Assembly (NCBI GenBank): GCA_050247155.1
Contig: JBFWUS010000025.1
Location: 1-64,000, forward strand
Source: Mesorhizobium_G sp050247155
Lineage (GTDB): Bacteria > Pseudomonadota > Alphaproteobacteria > Rhizobiales > Rhizobiaceae
Direction: 5' to 3'
DNA length: 64,000 nt
Shown here: in pieces, positions 33,801-42,081 of the stretch
Numbering within the stretch: the first letter of the stretch is position 1
Layout: every line of letters begins with the position of its first letter
Made by a program: the position numbers and the translations under genes
The notes under the pieces: model-generated
The model's database searches: none
What the model saw: only the letters and a program-made list of their open reading frames with translations
Told to the model about the DNA's origin: nothing

Positions 33801-34336
33801 TCGGCCAGCGCGACACCGAGCGGCCCTCGCGGACCGCCGCTCAGGCAAATGACGCCGTCGCAAGCACCTTGTAGCGCCGACACCGCGCGATGCGGTGGCA
33901 GGCCCGCCTCCGTGGCCAGGTAAGCGTCGCTCACGATCCGCACCAGATTGGCATAGCCTTGCTCGGTCGCGGCGATCATCGTCAGGGGCTGGCATTCGGG
34001 ACCGGTCTGACGGTGAGTGCGGGATGCAGCATCGGCGGCCGCATCTTCGAAGCAGATGTCGATCTGGCAGCCGATGATTGGCTGGATGCCTTCTTTCGAC
34101 GCCTTGTTGGCGAATTCCAGCGCGCCGAACAGATTGTTCGTGTCGGTGACGGCAATCGCCGGCGATTCGGAAGCGACAGCGTGGCTGACGATCTTGGAAA
34201 TCTGCAACGCGCCTTCGAGGAGCGAATAGGCCGAGTGGACGCGCAGATGGATGAACGGCAACGTTGGCCCCGAGGCAGGTTTCGCGCCTGTCGCGGCGCG
34301 CAGAATAGGGTCTTTTGGGAGTCGGTCGCTAGCCAT
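30812..34336 (-). CDS. dnaE: DNA polymerase III alpha subunit
   Basis: The 1174-residue replicative polymerase has the N-terminal PHP domain (FIHLRVHSAYSLLEGAL), the palm with catalytic aspartates in MPDFDIDFCQDRRE, RKTYEML-like fingers motifs, and GFNKSHAAAYAVVSYQTAYLK. A C-terminal OB domain follows. The start MASDRLPKDPILR at 34336 is preferred because the upstream frame overlaps the divergent gcv control region. Its length is near the family norm. The glycine riboswitch and gcv operon lie divergently upstream. Confidence 0.97.
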   Translation of the reverse strand: MASDRLPKDPILRAATGAKPASGPTLPFIHLRVHSAYSLLEGALQISKIVSHAVASESPAIAVTDTNNLFGALEFANKASKEGIQPIIGCQIDICFEDAAADAASRTHRQTGPECQPLTMIAATEQGYANLVRIVSDAYLATEAGLPPHRAVSALQGACDGVICLSGGPRGPLGVALADDHGELAESRLLRLKELFGDRLYIELERMSDYDRAIEQMTIELAYRHELPLVATNETFFRTREDFDAHDALIAIAEGSVIAVDDRRRLTPDNYLKSAAEMAALFADLPEAIENTIEIARRCSYYPSKRKPILPYFTTGASQGSDPAQAEAEELRKQAREGLAERIATLGLTEGFTREQYEERLEFELGVIERMKFPGYFLIVADFIKWAKAHQIPVGPGRGSGAGSLVAYALTITDIDPLRFSLLFERFLNPDRVSMPDFDIDFCQDRREEVIRYVQERYGREQVAQIITFGTLQARAVLRDVGRVLQMPYGQVDRLCKMVPQNPANPVTLAKAIEGEPRFAEEAEKEPIVQTLLDIAQKLEGLYRHASTHAAGIVIGDRPLSELVPMYRDPRSDMPVTQFNMKMVEEAGLVKFDFLGLKTLTVIETAVKLLKRRGIEIDPLKIPLDDQKTYEMLSRGEVVGVFQVESAGMRKALLGMKPDQIEDIIALVALYRPGPMENIPTYNARKHKEEEIASIHPKIDHLVAETQGVIVYQEQVMQIAQELAGYTLGEADILRRAMGKKIRAEMDQQRERFVTGAVERGVSKQQSDFIFDLLAKFADYGFNKSHAAAYAVVSYQTAYLKTHHPVEFLAASMTLDMSNTDKLADFRQDAMRLGIEVVPPSVMTSFRDFEVGENKIFYALSAIKGIGDAAVEHIVEKRKDRPFANLDDFAQRVDPRIVGKRVFESLIMAGALDCFGRDRAQMMAGVEAIMRAAAFAQASSTSDQIDIFGAGGGAKPEAIRLPAAEPWLPADRLHREFQVVGFYLSAHPLDEYKTALARLRVQNWAQFEAAVKGGATAGRLAGTVTSKQERKTRTGNKMGVVNFSDMTGQYEAVLFAETLAQYRDLLEPGRSLVIEVAAENRPEGVNLRINKARPLDDVASQVQKTMRIFLRDAGPLNTLAGQLGVRGEGQVSFIMIKGEGQGEVEIELADRYKFDNRVASAMRAVPGVVEVELV

Positions 34337-34514
34337 GCCTCTCATATAGAGGATTCGCCCGCTGCCCGCGATTGCTGCCGGTCGCCGATACACAGCTTCT
34401 GGCCATCTGCGCAAACTTCGTCGCGGAACATGTCGCAGGGAGGTGACAATCTGTCGGACATGAGCTATGGACCGAATGTCGAGGGTTTTGCCGGCAACGG
34501 ACAAAACTCACCGG

Positions 34515-34702
34515 TCTGCGGGAGAGAGCAGCGAAAGCTGCCGCCGAAGGGGAAATCGCCCGAAATCTCTCAGGCAAAAGAACCGTAGACGGGTTCGACA
34601 CTCTGGAAAGTCGGGGTTTTTGCTCCGCGCCGAAGGTGTAAGCGCTGCCGACAGAGTTCCGGCCGCGCGAGTCTCTCAGGCTTCCGACAGAGGGGCGCGA
34701 TA
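34515..34702 (+). promoter_or_regulatory. Tandem glycine riboswitch
   Basis: Aptamer I (about 34518-34608) shows GCGGGAGAGAGCAGCG, GCCGCCGAAGGGGAAA, ATCTCTCAGGCAAAAG and ACACTCTGGAAAGT, the glycine aptamer core. Aptamer II (about 34609-34702) shows GCGCCGAAGGTGTAAGC and GTCTCTCAGGCTTCCGAC followed by AGAGGGG. A final stem (34693-34730) leads to the gcvT ribosome site GGAGG (34736-34740). Glycine binding is expected to switch on the glycine cleavage operon. Confidence 0.93.
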
Positions 34703-34744
34703 CGGCCGCATGAGCGGCTGTGCGAGCGCGACTCTGGAGGAAAA

Positions 34745-35845
34745 ATGACGGGCGACGTAAGACACCTACCCCTCGAAGACATTCACAAGGATGCGGGCGC
34801 CAAATTTGGCGACTTTGCCGGCTGGTCGATGCCGCTGACCTATCCGGCCGGCGTCATGAAAGAACATCTGCACACGCGCGAGCATGTAGGGCTGTTCGAC
34901 ATTTCGCATATGAAGCTGTTCGTCGTATCAGGCATCGGCGCGGCGGCAATGCTGTCGAAAGCCTGCCCGATCGACGCCGAGGGCCTGCCTTTGCGGCAGT
35001 CGAAGCTCAACTTCTTCCTGAATGATCAAGCCGGTATTCTGGATGACCTGATCATCACCCGGCTCGGCGAAGACCGTTTCATGGTGGTCTGCAATGCCGG
35101 CAATGCAGCCGCCGATGAGGCGCATATGCGCGACATCGGGCGGCACTACAACGTCGTGATCGAGGCGCTGGACCGTGTCTTCCTGGCGATCCAGGGGCCG
35201 GAAGCAGCAGCCGTGCTCGAAAAGGCCGGCATCGATCTTGGCGGTCTCGTCTTCATGAACGGTTTCGAGCCGCGCGAAAACTGGTTCATGAGCCGGTCCG
35301 GCTACACCGGCGAGGATGGTTTCGAAATCGGCCTACCGGAAAGCGATGCACGCGACCTTGTGGCCAAGCTGCTCGCCGACGAGCGGGTGATGTGGATCGG
35401 CCTTGCGGCCCGCGACTCGTTGCGGCTCGAAGCCGGGCTCTGCCTGCACGGCAACGACATTGACCCGTCGACCGACCCTGCAAGTGCTGCGCTCACCTGG
35501 GCAATCCCCAAGGATCTGCGCGAGACCGGCACGTTCATCGGCGCGGACGCTTTGCGTCAGGCCATCGCCGCCGGCGCCAAGGAAAAGCGCGTCGGCCTCA
35601 AACCCGAAGGCCGCCAGCCGGTGCGCGGCGGTGCGCCGATCCTGGATGAAGCCGGCAATACAGTGGGCCGCGTCACCTCGGGCGGCTTCGGTCCTTCGGC
35701 CGGGCATCCGGTAGCCATGGGTTATGTCGCCACGCCGCTCGCTAAGCCAGGCGCCGCCAAACTCTTCGCCGAAGTGCGCGGCCAGCGCATTCCGATCGAT
35801 GTTCACTCCCTTCCCTTCACGCAACACCGCTACTTCAAAGGATAA
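34745..35845 (+). CDS. gcvT: Glycine cleavage system T protein (aminomethyltransferase)
   Basis: The 366-residue protein moves the C1 unit from the lipoyl aminomethyl arm of GcvH to tetrahydrofolate, giving methylene-THF and ammonia. Motifs include FGDFAGWSMPLTYPAGVMKEH, GLFDISHMKLF and YTGEDGFEI, and the C-terminal GRVTSGGFGPS and MGYVA. GGAGG lies directly before ATG 34745. It is the first gene of gcvT-gcvH-gcvP behind the glycine riboswitch. Confidence 0.97.
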   Translation: MTGDVRHLPLEDIHKDAGAKFGDFAGWSMPLTYPAGVMKEHLHTREHVGLFDISHMKLFVVSGIGAAAMLSKACPIDAEGLPLRQSKLNFFLNDQAGILDDLIITRLGEDRFMVVCNAGNAAADEAHMRDIGRHYNVVIEALDRVFLAIQGPEAAAVLEKAGIDLGGLVFMNGFEPRENWFMSRSGYTGEDGFEIGLPESDARDLVAKLLADERVMWIGLAARDSLRLEAGLCLHGNDIDPSTDPASAALTWAIPKDLRETGTFIGADALRQAIAAGAKEKRVGLKPEGRQPVRGGAPILDEAGNTVGRVTSGGFGPSAGHPVAMGYVATPLAKPGAAKLFAEVRGQRIPIDVHSLPFTQHRYFKG

Positions 35846-35850
35846 GTCTC

Positions 35851-36219
35851 ATGGGCACCACCTATTACACCGAAGATCATGAATGGCTGACCGTCGAAGG
35901 CGGTGTCGCGACCGTCGGCATCACCGACTATGCCCAGGAGCAGCTCGGCGACATCGTGTTCGTCGAAACGGCTGAGGTCGGCAAGAAGCTGGCAAAGGGC
36001 GATACGGCCGTCGTCGTGGAATCGGTGAAGGCCGCTTCCGACGTCTACGCGCCCCTAGACGGCGAGATCACCGAAGCCAACGAGGCACTCTCTGCCGATC
36101 CCTCGCTGCTTAACTCGGCCGCGACCACCACGGGCTGGCTCTGGAAGATGAAGCTTGCCGATGAAGGCCAACTTGCCGGCCTGATGGACAAGGCGGCATA
36201 CGACAAACATATCGGCTGA
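35851..36219 (+). CDS. gcvH: Glycine cleavage system H protein
   Basis: This 122-residue lipoyl carrier shuttles the aminomethyl group between GcvP, GcvT and the L protein. The lipoylated Lys60 sits in VVESVKAASDVYAP, followed by GEITEANEAL and the C-terminal GWLWKMK. Five bases separate it from gcvT. Confidence 0.98.
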   Translation: MGTTYYTEDHEWLTVEGGVATVGITDYAQEQLGDIVFVETAEVGKKLAKGDTAVVVESVKAASDVYAPLDGEITEANEALSADPSLLNSAATTTGWLWKMKLADEGQLAGLMDKAAYDKHIG

Positions 36220-36233
36220 ACGCGGACACTCCC

Positions 36234-39044
36234 ATGACCTCCACCAATCCCTTTGCGCCGCGCCATATCGGCCCGAGCGCCGCCGACACGCGCGAGATGC
36301 TGAAGACCATCGGCGTCACCTCGCTGGAAACCCTCATCACCCAGGCAGTGCCGAAGAAGATCCGGCTCGAACGCCCGCTCAACCTGCCGCCGGCAGCGAC
36401 CGAAGCGGAAGCGCTGGCCGAGCTGGCGACAAAGATGGCAGAAAACACGGTGTTGAAGAGCTTCGTGGGCCTCGGCTACCACGGCACCGACGTGCCGCCG
36501 ATGATCCTACGCAACATGTTCGAAAACCCGGCCTGGTATACCGCCTACACGCCCTATCAGGCCGAGATCAGCCAGGGCCGGCTGGAGATGTTGTTCAATT
36601 TCCAGACCCTGACCGCCGAGCTAACCGGTCTGCCGGTCGCCTCCGCGTCGCTGCTCGATGAGGGTACTGCGCTGGCGGAGGCTGTCGGCATCGCCTTCCG
36701 CCACCACAAGGAAAAGCGCAGGCGCATCGCCTTCGCCAACAAGCCGCATCCGCAGACGCGCGATGTGGTCGAGACCCGCGCCGAACCGCTCGGCCTCGAA
36801 GTCGACGGCGACACGATCGATCAGGATACGGCGGCACTGGTCGTCGCTTGGCCGGACACATTTGGCGTGTTCGGCGATCATTCGGCGAAAATCGCGGAAG
36901 CGCGCGCAGCCGGCGTGATTGTCATCTTCGTTGCCGATCCGCTGGCGCTGACCATCATGGAAACGCCGGCCAGCCTCGGCGCCGACATTGCTGTCGGCTC
37001 GATGCAGCGTTTTGGCGTGCCCATTGGCTTCGGCGGCCCGCACGCCGCCTATTGTGCGGTGTCCGACAAGCTGACCCGCCTGATGCCAGGCCGTCTCGTC
37101 GGTCAGTCGGTCGACAGCAAGGGCCGGCCCGGTTATCGCCTCGCCTTGCAGACGCGTGAACAGCATATCCGCCGCGACAAGGCGACCTCGAACATCTGCA
37201 CCGCGCAGGCGCTTCTGGCCAACATGGCGACGGCCTACGCGATCTGGCACGGCCCGGAAGGGCTTCAAGCGATCGCTGGCCACGCGCACTCCCTGGCGTC
37301 GCGGTTGGCCAAGGCGCTGGAGGCCAAGGGCGTCAAGATTCTTGGCAAGCAGCGCTTCGACACGGTGACCGTCAAGGTAACGGGCAAGTCCAAGACAGTC
37401 GCCAAGACAGCCGAAAAGGACGGCCGCCTGCTGCGCATGATCAACGAGGACCTCCTCGGCATCACCTTCGACGAAACCTCGACCGACGAAGATTTGCAGG
37501 CGATCGCGAAGCTCTTCGGCGCCACCGTCGAGGACTCAGCCGAGCGTCTGTTGCCCGGCAAACCGCGCGAAGCGAAAGGTTTTCTCACGCAGCCTGTCTT
37601 TCATCAGGACCGCTCGGAAACCCAGATGATGCGCTTCCTGCGCAAGCTGGCTGACAAGGACCTGGCGCTCGACCGCACGATGATCCCGCTTGGTTCCTGC
37701 ACGATGAAACTCAATGCAGCGGCCGAGATGATCCCGGTCACCTGGCCGACGGTGTCGAACATGCATCCTTTCGCACCAAAGCGGCTGTCGGCCGGGTTCA
37801 AGTCGATGACCGACGATCTGGAGCGCTGGCTCTGCGAAATTACCGGCTTCAATGCAGTTTCGTTGCAGCCTAACGCCGGCAGCCAGGGCGAATATGCCGG
37901 GCTGATGGCTATCCGGCGCTACCATGCCTCGCACAACGAGCCGCATCGCAACATCTGCCTCATCCCCTCTTCCGCGCACGGCACCAATCCGGCAAGTGCT
38001 GCTATGGCCGGCATGGAGGTGGTGGTCGTCAAATGCACCGAAAGCGGTGACATCGACATGGACGACATGCGCGCCAAGGTCGAACAGCACGGCACGCATC
38101 TGGCCGCGCTGATGATCACCTACCCTTCGACGCACGGCGTGTTCGAGGAAGGTGTGAAAGACCTTTGCAAACTGATCCACGACAAGGGTGGGCAAGTCTA
38201 TTTCGACGGCGCGAACCTGAATGCGCTGGTAGGTCTCGCCCGGCCGGGCGACATTGGCGCCGATGTCTGCCACATGAACCTGCACAAGACGTTCTGCATT
38301 CCGCACGGCGGCGGTGGACCGGGTGTCGGACCGATCGGCGTTGCAAAACACCTTGCGCCGTTCCTGCCGGGCCATATCGAGATGGGCACGGAACATCCCG
38401 TCTCGTCCGCGCCGTTCGGCAGCGCGTCGATCCTGCCAATCACCTGGATGTATATCCGCATGATGGGCGGCGACGGGCTGAAGCTGGCGACGGAATACGC
38501 GATTCTCGCGGCCAACTATGTCGCGACGCGGCTCAAGGAGCACTATCCGGTGCTCTACAAAGGCCGTGGCGACCGCGTGGCGCATGAATGCATTCTCGAC
38601 ACGCGCGTACTCAAGGACAGCGCCGGCATTACTGTAGATGACGTCGCCAAGCGTCTGATCGACTACGGTTTTCATGCGCCGACCATGTCATGGCCGGTAG
38701 CGGGCACGCTGATGGTCGAGCCGACTGAGTCCGAGCCGAAGCGGGAGCTTGACCGCTTCTGCGAAGCGATGATCTCGATCGCCAAAGAGGCTCAGAAGGT
38801 CGCCGACGGCTACTGGCCGAAGGAAGACAATCCGCTGGTCAATGCTCCGCATACGGCGACCGAAACATTGGCCGCCGAATGGACGCATCCCTACAGCCGC
38901 ATGGAAGCCGCTTACCCCGATTCCGATCCGGATACCGCAGCCAAGTATTGGCCGCCGGTCTCGCGCATCGACAATGTCGCGGGCGACCGCAACCTCGTCT
39001 GCTCGTGCCCGCCGCTGACGGAATATGTCGACGCGGCTGAATAA
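36234..39044 (+). CDS. gcvP: Glycine dehydrogenase (decarboxylating), P protein
   Basis: The 936-residue single-chain P protein decarboxylates glycine with PLP and passes the aminomethyl group to GcvH. It opens FAPRHIGPSAADTREML. The PLP lysine lies in MNLHKTFCIPHGGGGPG, with SAHGTNPASAAMAGM and the C-terminal half motif FCEAMISIA. Full length and single-chain form match alphaproteobacterial GcvP. It closes the riboswitch-controlled operon, which feeds methylene-THF into the same pool as the corrinoid system downstream. Confidence 0.97.
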   Translation: MTSTNPFAPRHIGPSAADTREMLKTIGVTSLETLITQAVPKKIRLERPLNLPPAATEAEALAELATKMAENTVLKSFVGLGYHGTDVPPMILRNMFENPAWYTAYTPYQAEISQGRLEMLFNFQTLTAELTGLPVASASLLDEGTALAEAVGIAFRHHKEKRRRIAFANKPHPQTRDVVETRAEPLGLEVDGDTIDQDTAALVVAWPDTFGVFGDHSAKIAEARAAGVIVIFVADPLALTIMETPASLGADIAVGSMQRFGVPIGFGGPHAAYCAVSDKLTRLMPGRLVGQSVDSKGRPGYRLALQTREQHIRRDKATSNICTAQALLANMATAYAIWHGPEGLQAIAGHAHSLASRLAKALEAKGVKILGKQRFDTVTVKVTGKSKTVAKTAEKDGRLLRMINEDLLGITFDETSTDEDLQAIAKLFGATVEDSAERLLPGKPREAKGFLTQPVFHQDRSETQMMRFLRKLADKDLALDRTMIPLGSCTMKLNAAAEMIPVTWPTVSNMHPFAPKRLSAGFKSMTDDLERWLCEITGFNAVSLQPNAGSQGEYAGLMAIRRYHASHNEPHRNICLIPSSAHGTNPASAAMAGMEVVVVKCTESGDIDMDDMRAKVEQHGTHLAALMITYPSTHGVFEEGVKDLCKLIHDKGGQVYFDGANLNALVGLARPGDIGADVCHMNLHKTFCIPHGGGGPGVGPIGVAKHLAPFLPGHIEMGTEHPVSSAPFGSASILPITWMYIRMMGGDGLKLATEYAILAANYVATRLKEHYPVLYKGRGDRVAHECILDTRVLKDSAGITVDDVAKRLIDYGFHAPTMSWPVAGTLMVEPTESEPKRELDRFCEAMISIAKEAQKVADGYWPKEDNPLVNAPHTATETLAAEWTHPYSRMEAAYPDSDPDTAAKYWPPVSRIDNVAGDRNLVCSCPPLTEYVDAAE

Positions 39045-39082
39045 GTGCGCGGCGTCGGCGGGCGACAGCGTCCGCCGACGAT

Positions 39083-39400
39083 CTACCTGACTGTAAGCAC
39101 GGAAACGGCCCCGACATCGCGACTGCGAGGCCGGATCATGATTTCGACATCCTGATCCAGTGCCGTCAAAAACTGCATCAGTCGCTCGACGGAGAACCCG
39201 TCCAACCGATAGTTGACTAGCGCGGAAACCTTCGGCTGCGGAATGTGGAGCAACGAAGCGGCTTCCTGCTGCTTCAGCTTACGATCCTGAATAATGGCGT
39301 TGACGGCCATGGCGAGGCGGGCTTTCGTCTGTCGCTCGGAGGCGTCGGTAAAGCCTAGATCGGCAAAAACATTTGCGCTGCCGTGCGTAATCTCAGTCAC
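39083..39400 (-). CDS. HTH antitoxin of a RelE/HigB-type pair
   Basis: The 105-residue product contains AMAVNAIIQDRKLKQQEAAS, then LLHIPQPKVSALVNYRL, the helix-turn-helix of XRE-like antitoxins (HTH_37 type). The C-terminal tail (DQDVEIMIRPRSRD) is typical of this group. It overlaps the end of the toxin frame upstream by 8 bases. It should bind and silence the toxin and repress the operon, but the toxin gene here is frameshifted. Confidence 0.85.
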   Translation of the reverse strand: MTEITHGSANVFADLGFTDASERQTKARLAMAVNAIIQDRKLKQQEAASLLHIPQPKVSALVNYRLDGFSVERLMQFLTALDQDVEIMIRPRSRDVGAVSVLTVR

Positions 39401-39775
39401 CGTCGTCTTCCTTATTGGCTTCGTAGTCAGCGGTGGCGCGTTTCAGGCGTTCGCGCAGGAGTGCGACATCAAGCTGCGCAGTCCGAATGCCCGAAGGTGA
39501 CTTCTTTTGAAAAGCGTGAAGCACATAGATCGCGCCTTCAAAGCGAATTGTGTAGATTGCCCGATAAGCATTTCCGTCGTGCCGCTCGACAATTTCCAAA
39601 ACTCCCGGCCCATCACCCTTCCAGGTTTGGCGCTTGGATGCTTTCCGCCAAGCTGGGCGACGCCTAGCGCATAGCCCATATCGCTTCGCACCTCATCGGG
39701 AAAGGAAATGAAATCGGCTTTCGCTGAACCGACCCAATGAAGCGGCGTCTGAATGAGGCGAGGCGCTCGTGCCAT
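39393..39775 (-). pseudogene. RelE/HigB-like (phage Gp49-type) toxin, frameshifted
   Basis: The first frame (39775 leftward) reads PLHWVGSAKADFISFPDEVR, then AQLGGKHPSAK, the typical start of Gp49-like RNA-cleaving toxins. The expected rest, WKGDGPGVLEIVERHDGNAY, then YTIRFEGAIYVLHAFQKKSP, lies in another frame and runs to 39393. The break is at 39621-39628, where one base appears missing in the codons that relatives read as Lys-Pro-Trp-Lys. The first frame alone ends in unrelated residues. A sequencing error cannot be excluded. Confidence 0.75.
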
Positions 39776-39855
39776 CTACGCAAAATTATTCCAAAATGGA
39801 TATAATTTCAACTATCTATTTGTATGGGCCTTTCAGGCCGGACGTGCTCTGCGGT

Positions 39856-41562
39856 TTATAGATGCGCCTTCGACACCGCCAGCTCGATGCTGTTCTCGTA
39901 GTGGACCAGCGGCGGCTTGACGCCTTGCGCGAAGAGGTCACGCCGCATCGTGGGTGACGTTCCGGTCAACGCGACGCGAACGCCTTGTCGCGCGGCCTTA
40001 TGCGCCAGCCCCTCGATTGTGTTGGCGGCGGTCGAATCGATGAACGGCACGGCCGAAAGGTCGATCACCAGCAGCCGGTGTGTATCCCCGATACGATCGA
40101 GCACCGTGCCGATGGCTGCTGCCGCGCCAAAGAAGAACGCACCGGAGATGCGATGGACGACAATGTCGGGGTTCTGCTCGACTGCTTCGTGGTATGCCGT
40201 TCGGCCACCATTGGTTGCGTCGGCCTTGTCTTCCGGAACCATCGGCACGTGCGTTTCGACCGCCGTCGTCTGTGACATGCGGTGGATGAACAGCACCGAC
40301 CCGAGAGCAAACCCGACGATGATAGCCTCTGTCAGGTCGCGGAATATTGTGAGCAGAAACGTGGCAAGCAGCACCGCGGCGTCGCCGCGCGAGGCGCGCA
40401 GCAGCGTTGCCACCGCGTGCTTTTCCACCATGTTGTAGGCAACGACGGCCAAAATGCCGGCCAGGGCCGCGAGCGGTATGAAGCTCGCCAGCGGGGCTGC
40501 AAACAGTATGAACCCAAGCAGAAAAAGCGAATGCATCATGCCGGCAAGCGGCCCATGCGCGCCGGCGCGGACATTCGTGGCGGTTCGCGCGATCGTGCCG
40601 GTGACGCAGATGCCGCTGAACAGGGCCGAGACAATGTTGGCCGCCCCCTGCCCCACCAATTCGCAGTTGGAGCGATGCCGGCGTCCGGTCATGCCGTCGG
40701 CGACCACCGCCGACAGCAGCGATTCGATCGAGCCGAGCAGGGCAAAGGAAAGCGCGCTCGGCAACAATTCGTGGACCCTGGCCAGGCTGATGTCCGGCAG
40801 GCCCGGCGACGGCAGAGTTGAGGGAATTCCGCCGAATTGCGTGCCGATGGTCGCGACCCGCAGATCGAAAAGAGCGACCAATCCGGCAGCGATGGCGACC
40901 GCAGCCAGCATCCCCGGCCAATTGGGTCGCACGACCTTAAGTCCAACGATGACCGCGATCGTGAGGGTCGCAAGCGCGATGGACGAGCCGTTCGCAGTCG
41001 GTAGGGCATGCCAGAGCACGGGCAGCTTCTCGATCAGTGGTCCTGGTTCCGATCCCATTAACGTGAGCCCGAGCAGATCCTTCACCTGGCTGGCAAATAT
41101 GATGACGGCGATGCCCGCGGTGAATCCGACCGTTACGGGATATGGGATGAACTTGATGTAGGTGCCGAGGCGCAAGAAGCCGATGGCGATCAGCATTATG
41201 CCGGCCATGAGCGTGGCGAGCAGCAAACCGTCCATGCCATGCTGGTCCACGGTTGCCGCGACCAGCACGATGAAGGCCCCGGCGGGACCGCCGATCTGAA
41301 ATCGGCTGCCACCCAGCGCGGACACTAGGAAGCCGCCGAAGATCGCGGCATAGAGGCCTTGCGCCGGCGTGGCGTGCGAGGCGATGGCAATCGCCATGGA
41401 CAAAGGCAAGGCCACAATCGCGACGGTCAGGCCGGCAATGGCGTCCGCGCGAAAGTTAGCCGCGTGATATCCTTCACGCATCACGGTCACGATTTTCGGC
41501 GTGAACAGATCAGCGAAGCCCGGCGCTGCCGGACCGTTTGGCGACACTGTTCCTGCAGTCAT
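39856..41562 (-). CDS. SulP family inorganic anion transporter
   Basis: The 568-residue membrane protein opens with the SulP signature region (FRADAIAGLTVAIVALPLSMAIAIASHATP, LGGSRFQIGGPAGAFIVLVAA), has about 10-12 membrane segments, and ends in a STAS domain (about 445-560, LVIDLSAVPFIDSTAANTIEG). Family members carry sulfate, bicarbonate or other anions; the substrate is not clear from sequence. The small HTH gene ten bases upstream on the same strand probably regulates it. Confidence 0.9.
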   Translation of the reverse strand: MTAGTVSPNGPAAPGFADLFTPKIVTVMREGYHAANFRADAIAGLTVAIVALPLSMAIAIASHATPAQGLYAAIFGGFLVSALGGSRFQIGGPAGAFIVLVAATVDQHGMDGLLLATLMAGIMLIAIGFLRLGTYIKFIPYPVTVGFTAGIAVIIFASQVKDLLGLTLMGSEPGPLIEKLPVLWHALPTANGSSIALATLTIAVIVGLKVVRPNWPGMLAAVAIAAGLVALFDLRVATIGTQFGGIPSTLPSPGLPDISLARVHELLPSALSFALLGSIESLLSAVVADGMTGRRHRSNCELVGQGAANIVSALFSGICVTGTIARTATNVRAGAHGPLAGMMHSLFLLGFILFAAPLASFIPLAALAGILAVVAYNMVEKHAVATLLRASRGDAAVLLATFLLTIFRDLTEAIIVGFALGSVLFIHRMSQTTAVETHVPMVPEDKADATNGGRTAYHEAVEQNPDIVVHRISGAFFFGAAAAIGTVLDRIGDTHRLLVIDLSAVPFIDSTAANTIEGLAHKAARQGVRVALTGTSPTMRRDLFAQGVKPPLVHYENSIELAVSKAHL

Positions 41563-41571
41563 CGCAAAGCC

Positions 41572-41880
41572 TCAAGCGTCGCCGAGATCGCCGGCGGCCT
41601 TGGCGATGGCCTGTTTGGCAGCCGGCATACTGGCGCGCTCGCGCAGGCGCACACCTCGCCCCCTGCCCTGGCTCGACGCTTCTTCGCCGATCAGTTCAAT
41701 CCCGGCACGGTCGAGCGCCTCGACCACCTTGGTCAAGCTATCAACGACACCCCTGACATTGCCGGAACTCGCTTCCATGCGCTGGATCGTCGGCACGGAG
41801 AGGCCGGCAAGATCAGCTAACACCTTCTGGTCGATACCGAGCAGCGCACGCGCCGCGCGCATCTGTGGACCGGTGATCAT
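41572..41880 (-). CDS. XRE-type HTH regulator linked to SulP
   Basis: The 102-residue product begins MITGPQMRAARALLGIDQKVLADLAGLSVPTIQRME, a complete XRE helix-turn-helix, followed by a short helical region and a basic Arg/Gly stretch (SQGRGRGVRLRERAS). Small regulators of this form often precede SulP genes in rhizobia. An AT-rich stretch with direct repeats (41888-41945) upstream is the likely promoter region shared with parE. Confidence 0.82.
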   Translation of the reverse strand: MITGPQMRAARALLGIDQKVLADLAGLSVPTIQRMEASSGNVRGVVDSLTKVVEALDRAGIELIGEEASSQGRGRGVRLRERASMPAAKQAIAKAAGDLGDA

Positions 41881-42081
41881 CGTTACACCCTATATCTATC
41901 TGCATAATCTATTTATGCATTCTGATATCTCAGATATCAATCCTTATACCTCGGCGTGCTATTCGGAAACAGTCATTTTGGCATGGCCCGATATGATGAA
42001 CATACCCGGAACAGCTATTGCCGAACGGCCAAAACTGGCAGTATGCAGGGCTGATTCGGCGCTCGGACTTTTTGTTTGCAC

